A DNA stretch of 64,000 nt from Tenacibaculum pelagium (GCF_014062345.1 NZ_JACGLS010000001.1:496001-560000); one strand, 5' to 3'. Counted from the first letter of the stretch, positions 37,694-46,897 are shown. Program-made: numbers and translations. The notes: generated from the sequence alone by a model not told the origin.

Positions 37694-39901
37694 TTAATGT
37701 AATACTGATATTGTACCTGCCTTTAACGTTTTATCATCACGAATTATTTTATAATAAAATACTCGTTGATTATTCACATCTTCTATAGGCCAATCGTTTT
37801 TATAATCTGTTGAATTTATAAGCTCTTTACCTTCCGAATTATATATAATAATTGTAACTGAAGGCTGAAAAGCATATCTGTTTGATATTTTCCAAGTATC
37901 ATTTTTACCATCACCATTAGGCGTTACCACATTAGGTACCAAAACTAAATCATCTTGCTCTACAACTTCAACTTTTTTAGCTAATGAACAATTACCAACT
38001 TTTACCAAAACAGAATAAAACCCTAACGAACTTACGGTAAGCTGCTCTGTTGTTGATAATGTTGTACCAACAGCATCTTCACCTTGAAACCACTCATAAG
38101 AATCTCCTCCAGAAGCTGTAATAGTTACTGAACCGGATGCATCCATTACTACTTTTTCAGACGGTGTTATTATTATTGATGAATCATCGAACAAGGTAAC
38201 TGAAATAGGGTCTAACTGAATGTCGACACAACTAAAACCTGAAACCTGCAAAACATATTCTCCTACCTCTGTAACAACCAACTCATTTGGATTTGCTTGC
38301 GTAACATCAACACCATCTTTAAACCACAAGTACGTATAACCTGCTATTACATTATTTATTGTATACCTTATATCTCCACCTGGGCATAATGAATTTGATA
38401 CTGAAGTTGACACAACTTCTGGAAACTCAATCAATTTAATATCCAATTCGTTAGAGGTTCCAGACACTGTACTTACATTAACTGTTAATGTGTATAATCC
38501 GCTATCTAAATAAGAATTTAAATCTAATTCTTCATTGGTAGCACCAGTAACTGTACTACTATCTTTATTCCATTGGTAATTTAACAAAGTAACTTGATCA
38601 GCTGACAAATTATAATTATTACCGTCAGCACCAACAGCTTCAACACCAACAATCACTAACTTCTCATTAGAGAATGCACAATCCTGATAATCTACATTAT
38701 CAGTTCTAATAGTCGGATTAAAAGATGTTGCTTCAATAAATCGATAAGGTTCAGAATCTACAATAACATCACAACCAGATGCATTTACTTCTGTTACTCT
38801 TGCTATATATTCACCAGGTTCAGTCACATTCATACATAACTGAGTTCTTGCAGCTAATGGAAACCCATCCTTATACCACTGAATAGTAGCTGAAGATGCA
38901 GCATCGTGACTTATACAAATCTCTTTGGTTTCTCCTGGTAAATATATTTGAGTAGTACCTGCTGGACTCACTGTAAAACTTGCCGTTGTTTCTTGTTTTA
39001 ACTCAACTTCATTAGAAGTTGTTACACAAGACCCCGCTGTTATCTGCAATGTATATTTACCAAATTGCCCTACATTAGGAGTAGTATAACTAGCAGAAGT
39101 AGCTCCTGCTATTGCTTCACCGTCTTTAAACCATTGATATTCATACGAAGCATCATTTACATTAGCTTCAAATGTATGCGTAGCATCTCCACAAATCTCA
39201 ACTGTTGAAGGTCCACTAATTTGAGAATCTGAAACACCTAAACCTATTACAGTAAGTATCCTAGACTTAGCAAAACCACAAGCACCATAATCTATAAAGA
39301 CTTGATAAGTTCCAGTCTCAGTAATCGTAAGTTTTGGCTCTTGAGTTGTAGCAATTAATGTATCACTAGCTCCACCTGTTCCTAACTTATACCATAAATA
39401 CTCACCAGTTCTATCTATTGTTAACTGAACCTCTTCAGAGCTTCCGTTACATAAAACCAAATCATCATCATTATTAATCCCAAAGCTACTATCAGTAAAC
39501 ATATCATAATATGCTTCAAAAACATCTGACTCTGGGCTTATCATTGCAGGAGAAGTTGAGACTAATCTTATTTTGTAACCATTACCAAAAGTACCTTCTG
39601 GTAATGTTATGCTTCTTGAAAAGGTAAAACTTGAATTCTCAGTACTAACTGTACCTAAATTAGTTGCAGGGTCTTGAAATACACCATCTGCATCAGACAT
39701 CTCAATTGTAAATACATTATCAGCATTAAAAGTTGTTGTTCTATAACCAAATTCTATTAGAAAATTAACTGTAGCAGCATCATTACATGCCTCATCAAAC
39801 TTTAAGTCTGGCTTAAGCAATTCTTGTGCAGAAACAGAAGTAGTTATACAAAAAAGGAATACACCTAAAAGTAATGGTATGCTTTTAGCTATTTTTTTCA
39901 T
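37694..39901 (-). CDS. sprC: SprC-like surface protein with T9SS type B sorting domain
   Basis: 735 residues. Signal peptide (1-26, ending SVSAQE), an N-terminal beta-rich domain, then several Ig/PKD-like modules recognisable from recurring YQWFKDGEAIAGATS, IQWYKDGFPLA, YQWNKDSSTVTGAT and YLWFKDGVDVTQ strands (residues about 250-620). The C-terminal gliding-motility-associated sorting domain starts VPNVVTPNGDGKNDTW. Exported by T9SS to the cell surface. First gene of the operon, as sprC is in F. johnsoniae, with a good promoter at 39930-39959. sprD follows after 3 bp. Identity rests on synteny as well as architecture. Confidence 0.82.
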   Translation of the reverse strand: MKKIAKSIPLLLGVFLFCITTSVSAQELLKPDLKFDEACNDAATVNFLIEFGYRTTTFNADNVFTIEMSDADGVFQDPATNLGTVSTENSSFTFSRSITLPEGTFGNGYKIRLVSTSPAMISPESDVFEAYYDMFTDSSFGINNDDDLVLCNGSSEEVQLTIDRTGEYLWYKLGTGGASDTLIATTQEPKLTITETGTYQVFIDYGACGFAKSRILTVIGLGVSDSQISGPSTVEICGDATHTFEANVNDASYEYQWFKDGEAIAGATSASYTTPNVGQFGKYTLQITAGSCVTTSNEVELKQETTASFTVSPAGTTQIYLPGETKEICISHDAASSATIQWYKDGFPLAARTQLCMNVTEPGEYIARVTEVNASGCDVIVDSEPYRFIEATSFNPTIRTDNVDYQDCAFSNEKLVIVGVEAVGADGNNYNLSADQVTLLNYQWNKDSSTVTGATNEELDLNSYLDSGLYTLTVNVSTVSGTSNELDIKLIEFPEVVSTSVSNSLCPGGDIRYTINNVIAGYTYLWFKDGVDVTQANPNELVVTEVGEYVLQVSGFSCVDIQLDPISVTLFDDSSIIITPSEKVVMDASGSVTITASGGDSYEWFQGEDAVGTTLSTTEQLTVSSLGFYSVLVKVGNCSLAKKVEVVEQDDLVLVPNVVTPNGDGKNDTWKISNRYAFQPSVTIIIYNSEGKELINSTDYKNDWPIEDVNNQRVFYYKIIRDDKTLKAGTISVLH

Positions 39902-39929
39902 TCAACAAGAGGTCTTTTTTAGGGGTGTT

Positions 39930-39959
39930 CAAAATTACATTTTTTATTAAAAAAACAAA
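39930..39959 (-). promoter_or_regulatory. promoter of the sprCDBF operon
   Basis: Minus strand TTTG (39959-39956), 18 bp, TAATTTTG (39937-39930). Predicted start near 39924, a leader of about 23 nt. The region between this and the cmk promoter at 40133 is AT-rich with no other feature seen. Confidence 0.62.
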
Positions 39960-40132
39960 CTTTAAACTGCGTTAATTAACGTGGAAATATATAAAATATA
40001 CAGCATATACACAATAAAAATATCATAGCCAAATCTAAAGTCCTAAAAAACACTTAATAACAACCTCTATAACATTAAATATAAACCCCATCTGTTTATT
40101 CTAAACAAGTTTAAAATATTAGAAATCTAACG

Positions 40133-40140
40133 TATCTTTG
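40133..40140 (+). promoter_or_regulatory. -7 box upstream of cmk
   Basis: TATCTTTG, exact TAnnTTTG, ending 20 bp before the ATG at 40161. The -33 element is weak (TTTA instead of TTTG). Confidence 0.5.
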
Positions 40141-40160
40141 TATTCCATTTTTCACTACTT

Positions 40161-40853
40161 ATGACAAAAAAAATAACCATAGCAATCGACGGTTTTTCAT
40201 CTACAGGAAAAAGTACTATTGCCAAACAATTAGCTAAAAAACTAGGATATATTTATGTTGACACTGGTGCCATGTATAGAGCTGTTACTTTATACGCCAT
40301 GCAACAAAATTACATTTCAGACACACATTTTAATGTTGATGATTTAATCACTGATTTAAACAACATATCCTTATCTTTTTCTTTTAATGAAAGCTTAGGA
40401 TTTGCCGAAATGTATTTAAACAACACCAATATTGAAAAAACCATTAGAACTATTGAAGTTTCTAGATTAGTAAGTAAGGTTGCAGCCATTTCTGAAGTTC
40501 GTAGAAAGTTAGTAAGTGAACAACAAGAAATGGGTAAAAACAAAGGTATTGTAATGGATGGTCGCGATATTGGCACCGTTGTTTTCCCTGATGCTGAATT
40601 AAAGTTATTTATGACAGCCTCAGCCGATAAACGTGCTACACGTCGTTATAAAGAATTGTTAGATCGTGGTGACAAGGTAAACTTCGAAGAAATTTTACAT
40701 AACGTACAAGAACGCGACAGAATAGACTCTACCCGAGAAGATTCTCCGTTACTAGAAGCAGAAGATGCTATTGAGTTTGATAATTCTGACATGGGATTAA
40801 AAGAACAATTTGATCGTATAATGAGTTTAGTAAATACTAGATTAGGCCTATAA
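40161..40853 (+). CDS. cmk: (d)CMP kinase
   Basis: 230 residues, normal length. Phosphorylates CMP/dCMP to the diphosphate with ATP. P-loop GFSSTGKST at residues 10-18, nucleotide-binding VDTGAMYRAVTLYAM, the DGRDIGTVVFPDA signature near residue 135, and the lid/arginine region ERDRIDSTREDSPL. Cytoplasmic pyrimidine salvage and synthesis; pyrG, the CTP synthase gene, is 18 kb away. Single-gene transcript between its own -7 box and a bidirectional terminator. Confidence 0.97.
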   Translation: MTKKITIAIDGFSSTGKSTIAKQLAKKLGYIYVDTGAMYRAVTLYAMQQNYISDTHFNVDDLITDLNNISLSFSFNESLGFAEMYLNNTNIEKTIRTIEVSRLVSKVAAISEVRRKLVSEQQEMGKNKGIVMDGRDIGTVVFPDAELKLFMTASADKRATRRYKELLDRGDKVNFEEILHNVQERDRIDSTREDSPLLEAEDAIEFDNSDMGLKEQFDRIMSLVNTRLGL

Positions 40854-40872
40854 CTAATAGATTTATAAAAAC

Positions 40873-40905
40873 AAAAAAGCCAAACTTAATAAGTTTGGCT
40901 TTTTT
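40873..40905. terminator. bidirectional terminator between cmk and the RluD-type gene
   Basis: Stem GCCAAACTT/AAGTTTGGC (40879-40887 with 40891-40899, loop AAT) flanked by six A and six T, serving both convergent genes. Confidence 0.87.
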
Positions 40906-40930
40906 GTTTTTTATATAAATCGTATTATTC

Positions 40931-41965
40931 TTAATCTTCTAGCTTAGAATTCTCAGAATAAGTTCTCCATTTTGCTAAACAAGCTTCAATATCAGCAGGA
41001 ATCTCAGTATTAAACTGCATGAACTCTCCTGTTGTAGGATGCGTAAACCCTAATGTTTTTGCATGTAAAGCTTGTCTTGGCAAAGTTTTAAAACAATTCT
41101 GAACAAATTGCTTGTACTTCGTAAAAGTGGTTCCTTTTAGAATCCCATCACCACCGTAACGTTCATCGTTAAAAAGTGTATGTCCAATATGTTTAAAGTG
41201 CGCTCTAATCTGGTGCGTTCTACCAGTTTCTAATTTACATTGCACTAAAGTTACATAAGTTAAGCGTTCTAAAACCTTAAAGTGTGTAACAGCATGTTTA
41301 CCAAAATCTCCTTCTGAAAAAACATCCATTTGTAAACGGTTTTTAAAACTACGTCCTATATGTCCTTCAATAGTACCAGTATCTTCTTCAATATTTCCCC
41401 AAACCAAAGCATAATATAGTCGCTCGGTTGTACGATCGAAAAATTGTTTAGATAAATGTGCCATCGCAAATTCAGTCTTTGCAACCACTAATAAACCACT
41501 TGTATCTTTATCAATACGATGCACCAATCCTGGACGCTCGTTAGAATTTGTTGGTAAATTTTCTATATGATGAATTAATCCGTTTACTAAAGTTCCCGAA
41601 TAATTTCCGTGACCAGGATGCACTACCATTCCAGCTGGTTTATTTACTACAATAACCTCGTCATCCTCATACACAATATCTAAAGGAATATCTTCCGCTA
41701 CTAATAAATTCTCAGCTGGTGGATATGCTAAAACCACACGAACTACATCGTTTGGTTTTACTTTATAATTTGGTTTTACAACCGCATCATTTACTAAAAC
41801 ATTTCCTGCTTTAGCTGCTTGCTGTATTTTATTACGGGTAGCATTTTCAATGAAATTCATTAAAAACTTATCTACTCTTAAAGGCTCTTGCCCTTCGGTT
41901 GCAACAAACCTATGGTGTTCGTATAATTCGTCGTTTTCTATTTGTGGAGTTGTATCTTCCTGCAT
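40931..41965 (-). CDS. RluA/RluD family pseudouridine synthase
   Basis: 344 residues. N-terminal S4 domain (about 30-80, LRVDKFLMNFIENATRNKI) and a PseudoU_synth_2 domain with the catalytic Asp in GLVHRIDKDTSGLLVVAKT and QCKLETGRTHQIRAHFKHIGH. Size and S4 domain match RluD, which makes three pseudouridines in helix 69 of 23S rRNA; substrate inferred. ATG at 41965; the codon before it (41968) is TTG. It follows the PASTA-domain gene by 17 bp, probably as one transcript, and is convergent with cmk. Confidence 0.93.
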   Translation of the reverse strand: MQEDTTPQIENDELYEHHRFVATEGQEPLRVDKFLMNFIENATRNKIQQAAKAGNVLVNDAVVKPNYKVKPNDVVRVVLAYPPAENLLVAEDIPLDIVYEDDEVIVVNKPAGMVVHPGHGNYSGTLVNGLIHHIENLPTNSNERPGLVHRIDKDTSGLLVVAKTEFAMAHLSKQFFDRTTERLYYALVWGNIEEDTGTIEGHIGRSFKNRLQMDVFSEGDFGKHAVTHFKVLERLTYVTLVQCKLETGRTHQIRAHFKHIGHTLFNDERYGGDGILKGTTFTKYKQFVQNCFKTLPRQALHAKTLGFTHPTTGEFMQFNTEIPADIEACLAKWRTYSENSKLED

Positions 41966-41982
41966 CAATCAATAATAAAAAA

Positions 41983-42564
41983 TTAGTTACCATTACCATC
42001 TCCTAAAATAAGGTCGATCGTTGTTTTTTTAGGTAGTTTAGAACCTGGTTGTATTTTATTCCCTTTGTATTTTAATCCTCTCACTACATTTTTTCCGATA
42101 TCTGAAACCCAAGTAACATTATCTCCAACAAGAAAACCTATTGAACGTAAATGGGTAGTTGCTTGTCTACGCGTTCTACCGTTTAAATCTGGAATTTCAA
42201 CATCGCGATATTTAGACGGATTTAAGGTTAAATATATTTTACGATTTTCCTTTACAAAATCTCCCGTTTCTGGATTTTGTTCAATTACCGATTTCTTTGG
42301 GTAATCAGGATTAAAACTTGCACTATCTATTACAATAAAATCTAAATTAAGTTCGTCTAATTTTTTCTCAACATCAGCCAACGACATTTTATGCAAATTA
42401 GGCACTTGTATTTTCTGACTATGATTCGTAGTTACACCTAACCACCATTGTAAGACAAATACAAATATTAACAACGACACAATCGCTATACCTATTTGAA
42501 TAAAGAATGTTTTACTCTTTATAAATTGAAATAATCCTTTAAGATTTTCTGAAAAATTACTCAT
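41983..42564 (-). CDS. membrane-anchored PASTA domain protein
   Basis: 193 residues: a short cytoplasmic N-terminus, one membrane helix (about 21-45, IQIGIAIVSLLIFVFVLQWW), then two PASTA-like repeats outside (about 53-120, IQVPNLHKMSLADVEKKLDE; about 122-190, VEIPDLNGRTRRQATTHLRS). PASTA domains bind uncrosslinked peptidoglycan/muropeptides and are usually attached to Ser/Thr kinases or PBP2x; here they stand alone. It is divergent from ddl, which makes the D-Ala-D-Ala end of the muropeptide, and co-directional with the RluD-type gene. A cell-wall-sensing role is inferred; no enzyme domain is present. Confidence 0.87.
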   Translation of the reverse strand: MSNFSENLKGLFQFIKSKTFFIQIGIAIVSLLIFVFVLQWWLGVTTNHSQKIQVPNLHKMSLADVEKKLDELNLDFIVIDSASFNPDYPKKSVIEQNPETGDFVKENRKIYLTLNPSKYRDVEIPDLNGRTRRQATTHLRSIGFLVGDNVTWVSDIGKNVVRGLKYKGNKIQPGSKLPKKTTIDLILGDGNGN

Positions 42565-42586
42565 ATTGATTTTTTGTAAGGTCGCA

Positions 42587-42594
42587 CAAATTTA
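42587..42594 (-). promoter_or_regulatory. -7 box upstream of the PASTA gene
   Basis: TAAATTTG on the minus strand, 22 bp upstream of the start codon; no good -33 match. Confidence 0.42.
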
Positions 42595-42647
42595 CAGTAA
42601 AAATATTACTATTTTTAATTCATCAACTCATAAACGAGTTTTTTTGG

Positions 42648-42655
42648 TAAGTTTG
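42648..42655 (+). promoter_or_regulatory. -7 box upstream of the ddl operon
   Basis: TAAGTTTG on the plus strand, 61 bp upstream of the GTG start of ddl; no good -33 match. Confidence 0.4.
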
Positions 42656-42716
42656 TATAATCAGATGTAAAGTATTTTACAAATCAACTATTAAAAAGTA
42701 ATTCAAACAGATTAAA

Positions 42717-43694
42717 GTGAAGAAAAACATAGCTATTATTATGGGAGGTTATTCCTCTGAAGTAGAAATATCTCTAAAAAGTGGTGCTGTTGTTTATAAA
42801 CATCTTAATAAAGAAAAATTCAATGTTTTTAAAGTTTATATTTTAAAAGACAAGTGGGTTTTAGTAGATAACGAAAACACTGAATACCCAATTAACAAAC
42901 ATGATTTTTCAGCCGAAATAGCTGGAAAAAAAATTACTTTCGATTGCGTTTTTAATGCAATTCACGGCACACCTGGAGAAGACGGAAAAATCTTAGCTTA
43001 CTTTGATTTGATTGGAATAAAGCATACTTCTGCCCCATTCTATCAGATGGCATTGACTTTTAATAAACGAGATACACTTAGTGTTGTAAAACAATACGGA
43101 ATTCCTGCCGCAACCTCCGTTTACATAAATCAAGGAGATCAAATTAACGAGGATGAGATTATCAATAAAGTTGGACTACCTTGTTTTGTAAAGCCTAACA
43201 ACGCAGGATCTAGCTTCGGTATTTCTAAAGTGCATACCAAGGAAGAATTAATTCCTGCACTAGACATTGCTTACGCAGAAGATTCAGAAATATTAATTGA
43301 AAGTTTTTTAGACGGAACTGAAGTTTCTGTTGGAGTTATTCAATACAAAGGAGAAACCAAGGTTTTACCAATTACCGAAATTGTTTCAGAAAATGACTTC
43401 TTTGATTATGAAGCTAAATACGAAGGAAAATCACAAGAAATCACTCCAGCCAGACTAACAAAAAAACAAGAAGAAAGTGTTACCAAAGTTTCAAAACAGG
43501 TATACGAAATTTTAAATATGAGCGGGTTTTCTCGCTCAGAATATATTTTTGTGAATGATGTGCCTCATTTTTTAGAAATGAATACGGTTCCCGGCTTAAC
43601 AGAAGCTAGCATTTTACCTCAACAAGCCAATTATGCAGGCATTACACTAACCGAGTTATTTGACAACGCAATACAAATGGCTTTAAACAATTAA
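42717..43694 (+). CDS. ddl: D-alanine--D-alanine ligase
   Basis: 325 residues; ATP-grasp enzyme joining two D-Ala for peptidoglycan precursors. Landmarks: IIMGGYSSEVEISL at the N-terminus, FNAIHGTPGEDGKI, the ATP-grasp block PCFVKPNNAGSSFGISKV, ARLTKKQEE and the Mg/ATP motif FLEMNTVPGLTEASILP. The start is GTG at 42717 (KKNIAIIMGG); no ATG fits. First gene of a tight operon: coaD follows after 4 bp. Cytoplasmic. Divergent from the PASTA gene, so two muropeptide-related genes face each other. Confidence 0.96.
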   Translation: MKKNIAIIMGGYSSEVEISLKSGAVVYKHLNKEKFNVFKVYILKDKWVLVDNENTEYPINKHDFSAEIAGKKITFDCVFNAIHGTPGEDGKILAYFDLIGIKHTSAPFYQMALTFNKRDTLSVVKQYGIPAATSVYINQGDQINEDEIINKVGLPCFVKPNNAGSSFGISKVHTKEELIPALDIAYAEDSEILIESFLDGTEVSVGVIQYKGETKVLPITEIVSENDFFDYEAKYEGKSQEITPARLTKKQEESVTKVSKQVYEILNMSGFSRSEYIFVNDVPHFLEMNTVPGLTEASILPQQANYAGITLTELFDNAIQMALNN

Positions 43695-43698
43695 ACTT

Positions 43699-44163
43699 AT
43701 GAAAAGAGCAGTTTTTCCAGGATCATTTGATCCTATAACTTTAGGCCATGTAGACATTATAAAAAGAGCAATTCCACTTTTTGACGAAATTATCATTGCT
43801 ATTGGTGTAAATGCTAAAAAAAACTACATGTTCTCTATCGAAGAACGTAAAAAATTTATTGAAAATGCTTTTTTTGGAGATGATAAAATTTCAGTACAAA
43901 CTTACACTGGTTTAACTGTTGATTATTGCAAAAAAATTGATGCAGATTTTATTTTAAGAGGTTTACGTAATCCTGCTGATTTTGAGTTTGAAAAAGCAAT
44001 TGCTCAAACCAACAGAAAGTTATCTGGAATAGAAACCGTTTTCTTACTAACAAGCGCAGAAACTTCTTTTATAAGCTCATCTATTGTTAGAGATATCATG
44101 CGAAATGGCGGTGATGCTTCTGAACTAATTCCTAATTCTGTTGAGAATAAATTCGATTTTTAA
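43699..44163 (+). CDS. coaD: phosphopantetheine adenylyltransferase
   Basis: 154 residues, full length. Transfers AMP from ATP to 4'-phosphopantetheine, the fourth step of coenzyme A synthesis. Nucleotidyltransferase motifs: AVFPGSFDPITLGHVDII (the T/HxGH motif) near the N-terminus, FILRGLRNPADFEFE, and the C-terminal ISSSIVRDI (ISSS signature). Hexameric, cytoplasmic in characterised members. It starts 4 bp after ddl and ends 5 bp before the YwqK/TonB_C gene. Confidence 0.97.
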   Translation: MKRAVFPGSFDPITLGHVDIIKRAIPLFDEIIIAIGVNAKKNYMFSIEERKKFIENAFFGDDKISVQTYTGLTVDYCKKIDADFILRGLRNPADFEFEKAIAQTNRKLSGIETVFLLTSAETSFISSSIVRDIMRNGGDASELIPNSVENKFDF

Positions 44164-44168
44164 TTTTC

Positions 44169-45152
44169 ATGAAAAAAACATTCATACTTACAGCGATTTT
44201 CTTTATTTCTTATTTTACTCAATCTCAAAACATTAATTATAAGGTCGGAGACACAATACATTACAAAAAAAGCATAATTACAAAAAACAAAAAGACTTCT
44301 GATTATTACACTATTATAAAGAATAGACAAAAAAACAATGACATATTATTTTATAATCTAGATGGCTATAAATTTTTAAAAGACTCTTCTAAATTCATTT
44401 TACACTCTAACTATTCTACTCGTTATTTGGAAGTATTAAATTCTTCGGACGGAAAATATATTGGATATCATAAAAATGGAAAAAAAATGTGTGAAGGATA
44501 TAAAGAAAATGGTAGATATATAGATTTATGGAAGTTTTGGTATGAAAATGGACAAATAAGAGAAGAAAGGATATATCCTAAAAATACACCATTAAAAAAG
44601 AATTTCAAACAATATACAATTAAGAATTTTTGGAATTTAAATAATCAACAAACTATTGTTAATGGCGATGGTAGTTACGAATACGAAATTGATAGTATTA
44701 TAAATAAGGGCTTTTATAAAAAAGGGGTTAGACATGGTAAATTTTCAGGTTACAAAAAAGGTATTAAACATTTTGAAGAACATTACCTTAGAGGAAAATT
44801 AAAAGCTGGAAAAAGTTGGAATAGCCAAGGTCAAGAGTTTAAATACAAGCAAGTTTTTGAACAACCAAGATATAAAAAAGGACAAGAAAGCATAAAGAAA
44901 CACTTAGTGAAAAACTTCAAAATACCAAGTTTTGCTTTAGAAAATAAAATTGGAGGTAAAATGTTAGTCACTTTTCGTATAAACAAAAACGAAGGTATTG
45001 ATCAAATAAAGATATCAAAAAGCCTTTGTAAACCATGTGATGAGGAAGCTATTAGATGTGTAAAACTTATGAAAAAATGGAAGCCAGCAAAACATAGAGG
45101 ACAATTAGTTAATGTTAAATACACGTTACCTATAACTTATAGGGTTCAATAA
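44169..45152 (+). CDS. secreted protein with YwqK/MORN-like repeats and TonB C-terminal domain
   Basis: 327 residues. Signal peptide (1-19, ending TQSQN), a beta-rich region, then YwqK/MORN-type hairpins (about 98-140, GKYIGYHKNGKKMCEGYK, WKFWYENGQIREERIYP; another at about 185-215). The last 90 residues form a TonB_C-like domain: GGKMLVTFRINKNEGIDQI, CDEEAIRCVKLMKKWKPA and VKYTLPITYRV. There is no N-terminal membrane anchor or proline-rich spacer, so it cannot act as a normal TonB energiser; cysteines flank the TonB_C helix. It starts 5 bp after coaD and its stop overlaps the next start by one base. Function not established. Confidence 0.8.
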   Translation: MKKTFILTAIFFISYFTQSQNINYKVGDTIHYKKSIITKNKKTSDYYTIIKNRQKNNDILFYNLDGYKFLKDSSKFILHSNYSTRYLEVLNSSDGKYIGYHKNGKKMCEGYKENGRYIDLWKFWYENGQIREERIYPKNTPLKKNFKQYTIKNFWNLNNQQTIVNGDGSYEYEIDSIINKGFYKKGVRHGKFSGYKKGIKHFEEHYLRGKLKAGKSWNSQGQEFKYKQVFEQPRYKKGQESIKKHLVKNFKIPSFALENKIGGKMLVTFRINKNEGIDQIKISKSLCKPCDEEAIRCVKLMKKWKPAKHRGQLVNVKYTLPITYRVQ

Positions 45153-46897
45153 TGAAAAAAATCATTTCTTTATTCATTTTCACGATCTTATTTTCTTGCA
45201 ATTCTAAGAAAGATAAAAATATAGATTTTACAACACTTTTTGAAAAATCAAACGGTACTGAAACACCTGAATATAAAGATGTCATTACCTTTTATGAGAA
45301 GTTATCACAATCATATGATGAAATTTCATTGTTTGAAATCGGTGAAACAGATTCTGGTAAGCCTTTACATTTAATCGTATTTAATTCGGACGGTAAAACT
45401 GATTTAAATTCGATTAAAAACTCAACTAAAAACAAAGTACTCATAAACAACGGAATTCACCCTGGAGAATCTGATGGAATAGATGCTTCTATGCTACTCC
45501 TAAGGAATATTGTTCAGAATGATTCCTTAAAAAAACTATACACTAATTCGTTATTAGCAGTTATTCCTGTTTATAATATTGGTGGTGCTTTAAATAGAAA
45601 TTCGCATACAAGAGCAAATCAAAACGGACCAAAAGAATATGGCTTTAGAGGCAATGCTCGTAATTACGATTTAAATAGAGATTTCATAAAACAAGACACT
45701 AAAAATGCTGCTGCATTTGCAGAAATATTTCACACAGTCGATCCTGATATTTTTATTGACAATCACGTAAGTAACGGTGCAGATTACCAATATGCAATCA
45801 CGCATTTATTTACACAGCATAATAAACTCGGAGGAAAGCTAGGTGAGTTTTTAGAATACAAAATGCGTCCAGGAATAGAAAAATCGTTAGCAAAAAAACA
45901 AATCGAGATTACTCCTTATGTAAATATTTGGGGAACAACACCTGAAAAAGGATGGTCTCAATTTTTCGATTCCCCAAGATACTCTACCGGTTACACTACT
46001 CTTTTTAACACTTTAGGTTTAATGGTAGAAACACATATGTTAAAACCTTATAAAACAAGAGTGGAACAGACTTACGAACTTTTACTTTCTGTAATAGATT
46101 TTTCTCAAGAAAATTCTACAACTATTAAAGAACTTCGTAAAAACGCTCTTGATAATATTTTAGCAAGAAAAACATACCCAATCAAATTCAATGTAGATAA
46201 AGACGATCCTACTAAAATCAATTTTAAAGGTTTCGAAGGAACAAATATTCAAAGTAAAGTTACCAATGGTAATCGCTTATTTTATGATAAAAACAAACCT
46301 TATACTAAAGAAATAAACTACAACAACAACTTTAATCCTACCAAAGAAATCATAATTCCAAAAGCATATATACTAAAACAAGGTTGGTATAAAATTATTG
46401 ACAGACTTAAAAACAATAATATAGAATTTATTCGTTTTAAATCTGATACAACTTTTTCTGTAGAAATAAATCATATTGATAATTATGAAACTGTAAAAAC
46501 CCCTTATGAAGGTCATTACCTTCATTACAATACTAATATTAAAAAAACTAAAAAAGAAATTCACTTTAAAAAAGGAGATATTTATATTCCAACAAATCAA
46601 AAAGGAATACGATATATTATAGAAACATTGGAGCCTGAAGCAAAAGATTCTTTTTTTAATTGGAATTTTTTCGACACTATTCTTCAACAAAAAGAAGGGT
46701 ATTCAGCTTATGTTTTTGAAGATATTGCTGAAGAGTTTCTTAAGAGAAATCCTTTAATTAAAAAACAATTTAAAGAAAAGATAGTTTCGGATAAAGAGTT
46801 TGCTGCAAATCCGCAAAGACAACTTTATTGGGTTTATAAACAAACACCACATTATGAAGAGGCACATATGATGCTTCCAACATTTAAAAAACACTAA
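45152..46897 (+). CDS. M14 family zinc carboxypeptidase, lipoprotein
   Basis: 581 residues. Lipoprotein signal (IISLFIFTILFSCNSKK; lipobox LFSC), so envelope-anchored. Peptidase_M14 catalytic domain: zinc ligands His103 and Glu106 in NNGIHPGESDGID, substrate-binding ARNYDLNRDFIK, the third zinc ligand in IFIDNHVSNGADYQY, and the catalytic Glu in LGLMVETHMLKPY. The C-terminal ~230 residues are an additional beta-rich domain. Cleaves C-terminal residues from peptides or peptidoglycan stem peptides; which one is unknown, though ddl upstream fits the latter. Its ATG overlaps the preceding stop by one base. Last gene of the ddl operon. Confidence 0.9.
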   Translation: MKKIISLFIFTILFSCNSKKDKNIDFTTLFEKSNGTETPEYKDVITFYEKLSQSYDEISLFEIGETDSGKPLHLIVFNSDGKTDLNSIKNSTKNKVLINNGIHPGESDGIDASMLLLRNIVQNDSLKKLYTNSLLAVIPVYNIGGALNRNSHTRANQNGPKEYGFRGNARNYDLNRDFIKQDTKNAAAFAEIFHTVDPDIFIDNHVSNGADYQYAITHLFTQHNKLGGKLGEFLEYKMRPGIEKSLAKKQIEITPYVNIWGTTPEKGWSQFFDSPRYSTGYTTLFNTLGLMVETHMLKPYKTRVEQTYELLLSVIDFSQENSTTIKELRKNALDNILARKTYPIKFNVDKDDPTKINFKGFEGTNIQSKVTNGNRLFYDKNKPYTKEINYNNNFNPTKEIIIPKAYILKQGWYKIIDRLKNNNIEFIRFKSDTTFSVEINHIDNYETVKTPYEGHYLHYNTNIKKTKKEIHFKKGDIYIPTNQKGIRYIIETLEPEAKDSFFNWNFFDTILQQKEGYSAYVFEDIAEEFLKRNPLIKKQFKEKIVSDKEFAANPQRQLYWVYKQTPHYEEAHMMLPTFKKH

